33,826 bases of DNA. Source: Terrisporobacter mayombei. GTDB taxonomy: Bacteria > Bacillota > Clostridia > Peptostreptococcales > Peptostreptococcaceae. The translations under genes and the position numbers were made by a program. The stretch lies in the NCBI RefSeq assembly GCF_014333445.1, contig NZ_JACRYU010000006.1:1-33826 (forward strand), written 5' to 3'. Positions 8,951-15,277 of the stretch are shown in pieces. Position 1 is the stretch's first letter; each line of letters starts with the position of its first letter. Below the pieces are notes generated by a model. The model did no database searches, had not been told where the DNA came from, and saw only the letters and a list, made by a program, of their open reading frames with translations.

Positions 8951-9454
8951 ATGAACCAGATGTCATTAGAAGAATTATATAAAGTAGGCTGTTCTTTTGA
9001 AGCTTCTGTTGGAACAGGAACAAAAGATGAAAGAGCTAGAATACCTAAAAATACATCTAGAATTAATTTAGGTGAAGAATTAACTAACAATATAGTGAAT
9101 TTTGATAAAGAAATTAAGTTTTTAGTTGCAGGTGAAATATGGTGTCCTGACTATCAGTTAAATGGATCTATATTAAAAAAATTTATAGATCTTAATCCAA
9201 ACTTTGATATGTCAGTTATAACTATGGCTAGAGGTAAAAAATATATCCAACCAATTTTAGATATTAAAGATGCTAAGTTCCCTTTAATTGTGGTTTTAGA
9301 TAAAGATTTTAATATTCTTGGTAGTTTCCAAGAAAGACCACAAATCGTAAAAAATGCTTCAAGCTTCGATGATATAAAGTTAGATTATTACAAAGGAAAA
9401 TACTTAATAGATTCTGCCTATGAAATTTGGAATATAGTAAAAGAAGCAGAATAA
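8951..9454 (+). CDS. Thioredoxin-family protein with an incomplete active site (WCPDY)
   Basis: 167-aa cytoplasmic protein with a thioredoxin-like fold resembling the bacterial thioredoxin_9 group: EIKFLVAGEIWCPD, then DFNPNFDMSVITMARGKKY-like helices, then a cis-Pro-type strand KFPLIVVLDKDFNILGSFQERP. Family members usually carry WCPDC; here the second cysteine is Tyr (codon TAT at about 9152), leaving one active-site Cys and one other Cys near the N-terminus (C14). It may therefore act as a monothiol (glutaredoxin-like or persulfide-carrying) protein and not as a disulfide reductase. It sits 16 bp behind the CoA-disulfide-reductase-like gene, is preceded by AGGAAG, and ends before a hairpin terminator. 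Confidence 0.82.
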   Translation: MNQMSLEELYKVGCSFEASVGTGTKDERARIPKNTSRINLGEELTNNIVNFDKEIKFLVAGEIWCPDYQLNGSILKKFIDLNPNFDMSVITMARGKKYIQPILDIKDAKFPLIVVLDKDFNILGSFQERPQIVKNASSFDDIKLDYYKGKYLIDSAYEIWNIVKEAE

Positions 9455-9481
9455 TTAATAAAAACATATATTATATATAAT

Positions 9482-9535
9482 AAAAAGAACTGTTCTAAAA
9501 TAATAAACAATTATTCAAGTAACAGTTCTTTTTAT
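9482..9535. terminator. Bidirectional terminator between convergent genes
   Basis: Arms AAAAAGAACTGTT (9482-9494) and AACAGTTCTTTTT (9521-9533) are perfect complements. They have T runs in both directions and serve the thioredoxin-like gene (plus) and threonine dehydratase (minus). Confidence 0.85.
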
Positions 9536-9564
9536 TATACAAATTAATATATATTTTTTATATA

Positions 9565-10782
9565 TTATAATTCTACTATTTTAAATCCAGCTTCTTTTAT
9601 ATCTTTTCTAATTTTTTCTATATGGTCATGATCGAATGTTTCAAGTATAAATTCTGCAGCTTGTTTTCCTATAGCTCCACCTGAAGATAATCTTGTTTGA
9701 TTAGCATTTAATATGTTTGCATTATTATTACTTATTATGCTTATTAATTCTAAGAATCCACCTGGCTTATCAGTCATAGTTGTACTGAATGAATATCTTC
9801 TTCCTTGTTTTGCTAAACCAACACCTATTACTCTATATAATGTATTAACATCAACATTACCTCCAGAAACTATACAAACAACTTTTTCTCCTTCTGCTGG
9901 TTGATATTTCTTAGATAATAAAGCCGCTGTCGAAACTGCACCAGCACCTTCAGAAACTATCTTTTGATGTTCTAATAAGAATAGCATACCTTCTGCTATT
10001 TCTTCTTCCGTAACAGTAATTATATCATCAACTAATTCTTTTATTATTTCAAAAGTAGCATCTCCAGGAGTTTTTACAGCTATACCATCTGCTATTGTGG
10101 CAGCTTTAAATGTAGTTGTAACTTTTCCATTATTAATAGATTCTTTCATTGATGGTATATTTGAAGTTTGAACACCTATAACTTTAACATTAGGATTTAA
10201 AGCTTTAGCTGCTACTGCAACACCAGCTATTATTCCCCCTCCTCCAATTGGACAAAGTATAGTATCCACATCATTATTTAATTGTTCAAATATTTCTAAT
10301 GATATTGTTCCTTGTCCTGCCATTACATACTCATTATTAAATGGATGTATAAAAGTAGCTCCAGTTTCTTTTTGTATCTCTACTGCTTTTGCATAAGCAT
10401 CATCATAAACTTCTCCGTTTAATACAACCTCAGCTCCGTATCCTCTAGTTGCAGAAACCTTTGCAAGTGGTGCCGTTGCTGGCATTACTATTGTAGCTTT
10501 TATACCTGTCATTTGAGCACCTAATGCAACACCTTGGGCATGATTGCCAGCACTTGAAGCTATTACTCCTTTAGCTTTTTCCTCATCAGTCAAGTTAGCT
10601 ATTGTATTAACAGCACCTCTAACTTTAAATGAACCTGTTTTTTGTAAGTTTTCGCATTTATAAAAAACGTTTGCTCCCGTCATTTCACTTAATGTTTTAC
10701 TTTCTAAAACAGGAGTTTCTTTAACTATACCCTTTATTGTCTCTTGAGCCTTTTTAACATCATTTAAAGTAACTTTTAACAT
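9565..10782 (-). CDS. ilvA: Threonine ammonia-lyase (threonine dehydratase)
   Basis: PLP-dependent fold-type II enzyme converting L-threonine to 2-oxobutyrate and ammonia. The PLP lysine is in GSFKVRGA near residue 53, the phosphate-binding glycine loop is PIGGGGIIAG near 180, and a single C-terminal ACT-like regulatory domain (TDKPGGFLELISIISNNNANI onwards) occupies about residues 330-405. The 405-aa length and single ACT domain match the shorter TdcB/IlvA type of Firmicutes; whether it is biosynthetic or catabolic cannot be told here, and no other isoleucine genes are near. I place the start at the ATG at 10782: an ATG three codons upstream lies directly against the GAGGG ribosome binding site and is too close to it. 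A consensus promoter and a ~110-nt leader lie upstream. Confidence 0.92.
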   Translation of the reverse strand: MLKVTLNDVKKAQETIKGIVKETPVLESKTLSEMTGANVFYKCENLQKTGSFKVRGAVNTIANLTDEEKAKGVIASSAGNHAQGVALGAQMTGIKATIVMPATAPLAKVSATRGYGAEVVLNGEVYDDAYAKAVEIQKETGATFIHPFNNEYVMAGQGTISLEIFEQLNNDVDTILCPIGGGGIIAGVAVAAKALNPNVKVIGVQTSNIPSMKESINNGKVTTTFKAATIADGIAVKTPGDATFEIIKELVDDIITVTEEEIAEGMLFLLEHQKIVSEGAGAVSTAALLSKKYQPAEGEKVVCIVSGGNVDVNTLYRVIGVGLAKQGRRYSFSTTMTDKPGGFLELISIISNNNANILNANQTRLSSGGAIGKQAAEFILETFDHDHIEKIRKDIKEAGFKIVEL

Positions 10783-10815
10783 ATCAATCATTCCCTCTCT
10801 TTTTCATATATCTCT

Positions 10816-10927
10816 ATTTAAAAATGTTTTCATTTATAAAAAATCATTTTCCCACATTGTAAAAACATTTTCCCAAACTATATTTTTCCTCGTTTCTAAT
10901 TATACAATAATATTCTCAAAATATCAA
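10816..10927 (-). promoter_or_regulatory. ilvA promoter and leader with paired repeats
   Basis: On the minus strand: -35 TTGATA (10922-10927), 17-bp spacer, -10 TATAAT (10899-10904), so transcription should begin near 10892. The leader holds two direct copies of TGGGAAAATG (10866-10875 and 10845-10854) exactly 21 bp apart, and complementary arms AAAATGTTTT / AAAACATTTT that could pair across them. The promoter call is strong; what the repeats bind is unknown. The gene-free stretch 10783-11130 holds only this and the terminator at 11072-11118. Confidence 0.65.
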
Positions 10928-11071
10928 ACAACTTTAAAACATATCATTAAATTTTTTCATGTATATTATTTTATTAATATATCGAATCATAATACTTTAA
11001 CTTTTTAAGAATAAGTAAATTACTAATTTACATATATTTATTTTTACACATTTAATTTTTTATTAATAAAA

Positions 11072-11118
11072 AAAATTAGAATAATATCCTTAAATTACCA
11101 GTATATTATTCTAATTTT
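11072..11118 (-). terminator. Terminator of the MerR/TipAS gene
   Basis: Perfect 16-bp complementary arms AAAATTAGAATAATAT (11072-11087) and ATATTATTCTAATTTT (11103-11118), 13 bp after the MerR-family stop codon. It is AT-only except for one G-C pair, so it may be a modest terminator. Confidence 0.7.
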
Positions 11119-11130
11119 TATATTTTAAAA

Positions 11131-11886
11131 TTATTTTGTATATATTTTTAAAGCATCTCTAAAGAATAGTGCCATACCTTCTTTATTGTCATCATAGTAT
11201 TTTTTGAATCTATCATCTGCAACATACATTTCACCTAGTCCCATATGAGCTTCTTTTGTATAAAAACTCCATGTATATCCTAACCATTTTTTATGAAGTT
11301 CACATGCTTCTTGAGCTTTTTGTCCATGTGGGCTACCATCTTCCATAGCTTCTTTTAACTTAGCTATTATCTCTTGTGATAAACTTTCAAATTCTTTATA
11401 CTCTTCCTCACTTAAACCAAGTATTTTTTTATTTGAAGCATCTACTTGATAATCCCCATAATTTTTACGAATTTCCTTACCGTATTTTTCTTCATTTTTA
11501 TCTATTAATTCTTTCTTAAAGCCTTCAAATTTTTCTTTATTTGACATATAAATTTCTCCTTTTTTATGAGCAATAGTTTTTTCAACATTTTCAATTAGCA
11601 AATTTATTTGATTTCTCTTTTCTATAAGCTCTTTTTTATGATTAGCTAAAGAATTTAAAATATCAAAAGATGGTGATATCATTATTTTTCTTATTTCTTC
11701 CAACTTAAATCCCATTTCTTTATAAAACAGTATTTGTTGTAATTTATCTATTTCATTTTGTCCATAAATTCTATATCCAGAAGAATTTATTCTCTTTGGA
11801 TTTAGTAAATTTATTTCGTCATAATATCTTAAAGTCCTCTTGCTAACCTTTGCCAGCTTACTTAATTCATTAATAGAATATTCCAT
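11131..11886 (-). CDS. MerR-family activator with C-terminal TipAS antibiotic-recognition domain
   Basis: 251-aa regulator. The N-terminal MerR winged helix (about 1-70) reads YSINELSKLAKVSKRTLRYYDE with the GYRIY wing, followed by a coiled coil (about 75-115). The C-terminal TipAS domain (about 130-250) has the typical HGQKAQEACELHKKWLGYTW and YVADDRFKKYYD segments. In the founding member TipA of Streptomyces this domain binds thiopeptide antibiotics and activates transcription; Firmicute relatives include Mta and other drug-sensing activators. I start at the ATG at 11886, which has GGAAGGTGAT just upstream; an ATG 11 codons earlier has no ribosome binding site. No obvious efflux target is beside it, so it may chiefly autoregulate here or act elsewhere. 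Confidence 0.9.
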   Translation of the reverse strand: MEYSINELSKLAKVSKRTLRYYDEINLLNPKRINSSGYRIYGQNEIDKLQQILFYKEMGFKLEEIRKIMISPSFDILNSLANHKKELIEKRNQINLLIENVEKTIAHKKGEIYMSNKEKFEGFKKELIDKNEEKYGKEIRKNYGDYQVDASNKKILGLSEEEYKEFESLSQEIIAKLKEAMEDGSPHGQKAQEACELHKKWLGYTWSFYTKEAHMGLGEMYVADDRFKKYYDDNKEGMALFFRDALKIYTK

Positions 11887-11932
11887 ATATATCACCTTCC
11901 AATTAAAATTGCTAATCATTATGTTTAACTAA

Positions 11933-11963
11933 AGTATAAAGTTTTACGTAACGTAAATGTCAA
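11933..11963 (-). promoter_or_regulatory. MerR-type promoter: 19-bp spacer with centred palindrome
   Basis: On the minus strand: consensus -35 TTGACA (11958-11963), a 19-bp spacer, and -10 TATACT (11933-11938). The spacer contains the perfect 7-1-7 palindrome TTTACGT-A-ACGTAAA (11943-11957). An over-long 19-bp spacer with the operator inside it is the hallmark of MerR-activated promoters, so this strongly suggests positive autoregulation of the gene below. Confidence 0.8.
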
Positions 11964-11990
11964 TAAAAAAATCTAATTTTTTCAAAAAAA

Positions 11991-12013
11991 TAAAACGGTA
12001 AAATACCGTTTTA
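11991..12013 (-). terminator. Terminator of the BFD-like gene
   Basis: Perfect stem TAAAACGGTA (11991-12000) / TACCGTTTTA (12004-12013) with an AAA loop; on the minus strand it is followed by a T-rich run. It lies 22 bp past the BFD-like stop codon and just upstream of the MerR promoter. Confidence 0.85.
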
Positions 12014-12035
12014 TCTTATGCAAAATATTCAATAA

Positions 12036-12206
12036 TTATAATATCTCGTTTAAAGCTTCTTCTATTTCAGCATCGCATCCACAGCAGATTGTTCCAGCTT
12101 CTGTAGCTTCTTTTATATCATCTACAGTTTTAGCTCCAGCTTCTACAGCTTTTTTTATATCTTCGAAAGAAGTTCCCATGCAATCACATATTATTCTATC
12201 TGACAT
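12036..12206 (-). CDS. Small BFD-like [2Fe-2S]-binding protein
   Basis: 56-aa acidic protein, MSDRIICDCMGTSF at the N-terminus and AGTICCGCDAEIEEAL near the C-terminus. C7-x-C9 and C41-(C42)-x-C44 match the Cx1C...Cx2C pattern of the BFD-like [2Fe-2S] domain found in bacterioferritin-associated ferredoxin, NifU and nitrite reductase. Between the pairs lie two short helices (FEDIKKAVEAGAKTVDDIKEATEAG), as the family requires. It stands alone with its own AGGAGG ribosome binding site and terminator, with no ferritin gene nearby. A role as a small electron carrier or Fe-S partner is family knowledge; the partner is unknown. Confidence 0.8.
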   Translation of the reverse strand: MSDRIICDCMGTSFEDIKKAVEAGAKTVDDIKEATEAGTICCGCDAEIEEALNEIL

Positions 12207-12357
12207 TTTTAATTCCTCCTGATTATGTTTGATAATATATATTTACCCAGTTATTAATATCTATAAACATTTTTTATTACTTTTTTTGCCACGTATGTAA
12301 ATGAATTTCATACAGAAAATATTTCTAGTTGAATAAATTTTATAAGATGGTGATAAA

Positions 12358-12783
12358 TTGAAAAAACATAGTACTTTACTAGAATACTCTATACTTTTTT
12401 TAATAGGAGGAATAACATATTACTTTATTGAAATTTTATACAGAGGCTTTTCTCACTTTTCCATGATTATAGTTGGTGGGATATGTTTTATTTCTATCGG
12501 ATCTATAAATGAATTTTCAAAAAGGGAAATTCCTTTATTATTACAAATGATTTTATCAGTTCTTATAATAGATGCTATAGAATTAATTTCTGGAATTATT
12601 ATAAATAAAGTTTTAGGACTAAATGTATGGGATTATTCATATATGAAATATAATTTTTTAGGACAAATATCTTTAAGAAGTTCTATAGCTTGGTTTTTCT
12701 TATCTTTATTTGCTATATATGTAGATGATTTAATAAGGTATAAGTTTTTTAATGGTGTAAAACCAAAATATAAGCTAATATAA
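12358..12783 (+). CDS. Small multi-pass membrane protein, CmpB-type putative ABC transporter permease family
   Basis: 141 aa with about four hydrophobic segments (10-28, 34-52, 62-80, 105-125). The conserved-looking block GLNVWDYSYMKYNFLGQISLRSSIAWF fits the family named putative ABC-transporter type IV / CmpB (WDYS, N-x-x-GQI, and the aromatic segment after it). No ATPase is nearby and the family has no proven transport function, so the name is by resemblance only. The frame opens with TTG preceded by GGTGAT; no in-frame ATG gives a full first helix. It is a single-gene unit on the plus strand. Confidence 0.7.
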   Translation: MKKHSTLLEYSILFLIGGITYYFIEILYRGFSHFSMIIVGGICFISIGSINEFSKREIPLLLQMILSVLIIDAIELISGIIINKVLGLNVWDYSYMKYNFLGQISLRSSIAWFFLSLFAIYVDDLIRYKFFNGVKPKYKLI

Positions 12784-12790
12784 AAAATAA

Positions 12791-12864
12791 AGCCCTGCTA
12801 CGAGGGTACAGGGCTCTAAACTTCATAATGATAGATAAAAGAGTGTGAGGGAATCTATCATTAT
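12791..12864. other. Two tandem stem-loops with GAGGG loops, candidate non-coding RNA
   Basis: Hairpin 1: AGCCCTG (12791-12797) / CAGGGCT (12809-12815), with an 11-nt loop containing CGAGGG. Hairpin 2: ATAATGATAGAT (12825-12836) / ATCTATCATTAT (12853-12864), perfect over 12 bp, with a 16-nt loop containing TGAGGG. They are 9 nt apart in the gap after the CmpB-like gene. Hairpin 1 could be a terminator for minus-strand transcription (a T-rich run follows on that strand) but not for plus. No coding frame is evident; function unknown. Confidence 0.4.
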
Positions 12865-12974
12865 ACGGGTATTTAAGTAAATTATTAAGCTAGTCTTTCT
12901 ATGCTTTAATAATACAATACCAATATGAATTTAATGTAAATTTCTCATGAACAGATATAGAATTTTTACAAAAT

Positions 12975-13023
12975 AAAAAATAACACTATGAATAAAGTAT
13001 ACTTTATCATAGTGTTATTTTTT
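12975..13023. terminator. Bidirectional terminator
   Basis: Long hairpin: AAAAAATAACACTATG (12975-12990) pairs with CATAGTGTTATTTTTT (13008-13023), extended inward by ATAAAG/CTTTAT around TATA with one bulged A. It abuts the stop codon of the minus-strand gene that begins at 14028. Confidence 0.85.
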
Positions 13024-14028
13024 TTAAGATTTACTAAATAATAACGAGAATATATTTTTTTTAACTTGCTTCTCTTCTATTGTAAAGAAAGCTTCTTCTA
13101 AATTATATAAAAGTATTCTATCATAAGTATAAATAATATTTATCTTAGATTCTTCTGCTCTACTTTTTAAAATATTCATAATTTCAATCATATGATCATA
13201 AGATTCACCTTGGACTATTAAGGTAGGTTTTTCTTTAAAATTAATATTTAAGTTATCATAATGTTCTATAACATTTTCATATCTAGCTAATTTATTTAAA
13301 AATTCATCTTCCCAATTATCTATCTTTCTAATTACTTCTATAAGGTATGATTTATCGTCACATTCTAAAATAGATTGTGGTCTTACTATACAATTTCTTA
13401 TATTTTCATTTAATATTATTTTAGAGACCTTAAAATTCATTCCTTGCCTCATAACCTGCGTTATTAATTGATTAGATGCTAATAAACATTTTATTTTAGC
13501 CGTCTTAATCTCACTAACATACCCCTGTGAATATGTTTTCTTATCTAATGCTCTTAATAGACCAATGCCATGATACCCAAGATAATACGCTTTATATGAA
13601 CTTGTACTACTTTCTGATACAAATTCAATTTGTTTAATAAAACTCTTTTCTTTTAGTCTTGTTAGCTTTCTTGCAATAGATTTTGATTCTATGTTTATAC
13701 CTGTTTTATTTAAGTATGTAGTAATTTGCAATGAAGTTGCAAAAACTAAATTATTAATGGCAAATAGAATCATTTTTTCTACTTCCCCCACATGACCCTT
13801 TTCTAATAAGAAATCTACTTCAGATTTTGATGTAGTTTTTTTAGGCCTGTTAATTCTGTGATTGTCACCTTTATAAGATGCAAATGGCGATAATTTTTTT
13901 TCATAATATCTTTTACTTGGATTTTTTAAATCAACTGATGTGCATAATTTTCCGATTGGCGAAATCAGTTCCATATTTTTTACTTTATACCTCATATATA
14001 CTCCCCTCCCCTGATGTTTAGGACGCAT
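13024..14028 (-). CDS. Replication-relaxation-like DNA-binding protein (tentative)
   Basis: 334-aa soluble protein. Residues about 65-150 look like a winged helix (EVEKMILFAINNLVFATSLQITTYL...SIARKLTRLKEKSFIKQIEF...YYLGYHGIGLL). The following ~120 residues alternate strands and helices with a charged core (SYLIEVIRKIDNWEDEFLNKLARYENVIEHY) that recalls the nuclease-like half of the replication-relaxation family common on clostridial plasmids and conjugative elements. The assignment rests on this architecture alone. Two starts are equally supported: ATG at 14028 with AAGGAGG 8 nt upstream, and ATG at 13995 with GGGGAG 8 nt upstream. No other plasmid-type gene is next to it. Confidence 0.55.
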   Translation of the reverse strand: MRPKHQGRGVYMRYKVKNMELISPIGKLCTSVDLKNPSKRYYEKKLSPFASYKGDNHRINRPKKTTSKSEVDFLLEKGHVGEVEKMILFAINNLVFATSLQITTYLNKTGINIESKSIARKLTRLKEKSFIKQIEFVSESSTSSYKAYYLGYHGIGLLRALDKKTYSQGYVSEIKTAKIKCLLASNQLITQVMRQGMNFKVSKIILNENIRNCIVRPQSILECDDKSYLIEVIRKIDNWEDEFLNKLARYENVIEHYDNLNINFKEKPTLIVQGESYDHMIEIMNILKSRAEESKINIIYTYDRILLYNLEEAFFTIEEKQVKKNIFSLLFSKS

Positions 14029-14162
14029 AATTAATGCCTCCTTAAAATAACATACTTATATTATAATATTTTTTCCTATATATTACATTTATAATTATTA
14101 AAAATTAAATAAAATTTTTATTTTTTGTTTAAAAATCAAAACATTTTATATGATAATATAAT

Positions 14163-14203
14163 AAAAAAGATATAAGTTAGTTTAACTAACTTATATCTTT
14201 TTT
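14163..14203. terminator. Terminator of the PspA/SPFH operon
   Basis: Perfect 20-bp complementary arms AAAAAAGATATAAGTTAGTT (14163-14182) and AACTAACTTATATCTTTTTT (14184-14203) around a single T. It lies 5 bp past the stop of the SPFH gene and would work in both directions. Confidence 0.88.
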
Positions 14204-14208
14204 ATTAT

Positions 14209-15159
14209 TTATCCTAATTTTGTACCACAGTTTGGACAGAAATTAGAGCCTTCATTTCTTGTACCGCAATTTGGACAGAAATTAGGTTTATTTACTTGTT
14301 GATTATTATTATTTTGAGGATTGTTAGCCATATTATTAGCAACCTGTTGCCCCATCATCATACCTATTTGTACACTAGCCATATCAGCTGCTACTGATCC
14401 ATTACCTTCTTTTGATAGAGAATCTGCCATAGCTACTTGAGTATACTTATTCATATCTCCTATCATACTATGAGAGGCTGCCTTATTAGCCATTTCTTGA
14501 ACTTCTTTTGGATAAGATACACTTGATATAGCAAAATTAGTTATACTAATACCAATTTTTCTCATCTCAAAATCTAAATCTTCTTGAATACCTTTTGATA
14601 TTTCAAATGCATTAGCTTGAATATTAAATATATCTTTTCCTTCTTTTACAATCCACTTCATAATAACTTGGTCTAACATAGACATTATACGAGATTTTAC
14701 ATCTTCTATTGTAAACTGTTTTTTTACACCTGCTATCTTATCAATTAGTGTTTGATAGTCAGATACTTTACAACAAAAAGTCCCAAAAGATTTTATAGGC
14801 ATTCCCCCTGGAAGACCTTGTGCTGGTATATTAATAGCATTTTTAGTTCCCCATTTTACTGTTAACTCTTTTGTATTAACAAATAAAACTTCTGCTCTAA
14901 TTCCACTATTAAATCCAAATTTAAATCCTTTTAATGTTGATAAAAAAGGTATTATTTCTGATTCAATATCAAAACTACCTTCATCTTTAAATATACCTTC
15001 TATTTTTCCATTATACATAAAAATAGCATCTTGACCAATTCTCACAATCAATTTACTACCTTTTTTTATTTCTTTATTATCCCATTTCCAAAATAGCATA
15101 TCATCTCTAAATTCTTCCCATTCCACTACATTGGAAAATTGACTACCGAAAAAAAACAT
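14209..15159 (-). CDS. SPFH-domain protein with C-terminal double zinc knuckle (YdjI-like)
   Basis: 316 aa. An SPFH/band-7-type domain (about 20-235) of the 'virion core protein' branch contains LIVRIGQDAIFMYNGKIEGIF and the amphipathic DFEMRKIGISITNFAISSVSYPKEVQEMANKAA helix. A Met/Gly/Asn/Gln-rich linker (VQIGMMMGQQVANNMANNPQ...) and a terminal zinc ribbon with two CPNCG motifs follow (FCPNCGTRNEG, FCPNCGTKLG). In Bacillus subtilis the homologue YdjI is recruited to the membrane by YdjG/YdjH and in turn brings PspA there under envelope stress. The gene order pspA - ydjG-like - ydjI-like supports the same system; no ydjH is visible. The start has AGGAGG 8 nt upstream. Confidence 0.85.
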   Translation of the reverse strand: MFFFGSQFSNVVEWEEFRDDMLFWKWDNKEIKKGSKLIVRIGQDAIFMYNGKIEGIFKDEGSFDIESEIIPFLSTLKGFKFGFNSGIRAEVLFVNTKELTVKWGTKNAINIPAQGLPGGMPIKSFGTFCCKVSDYQTLIDKIAGVKKQFTIEDVKSRIMSMLDQVIMKWIVKEGKDIFNIQANAFEISKGIQEDLDFEMRKIGISITNFAISSVSYPKEVQEMANKAASHSMIGDMNKYTQVAMADSLSKEGNGSVAADMASVQIGMMMGQQVANNMANNPQNNNNQQVNKPNFCPNCGTRNEGSNFCPNCGTKLG

Positions 15160-15239
15160 AATTTTAACCTCCTAAAACAATTGTTTATCGCTAAAGGAAG
15201 TAAATGTATTATAACTTTCCTTCATTTCTTCAACGATTT

Positions 15240-15277
15240 CATATTCACCTACTGATGTCATATTCACCTACTGATGT
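15240..15277 (-). repeat. 19-bp perfect tandem duplication at the 3' end of the ydjG-like gene
   Basis: The unit catattcacctactgatgt occurs twice head to tail (15240-15258 and 15259-15277), plus the first five bases of a third copy. Because 19 is not a multiple of three, the second copy shifts the reading frame and ends the protein at 15245. Confidence 0.95.

Noticed and set aside
10783..10900. Possible T-box or amino-acid riboswitch upstream of threonine dehydratase
   Set aside because: The leader is only about 110 nt, lacks the T-box core sequence and has no terminator hairpin before the gene.
15240..15277. The 19-bp repeat as the start of a CRISPR or minisatellite array
   Set aside because: Only two copies and no spacers; it is a simple tandem duplication.
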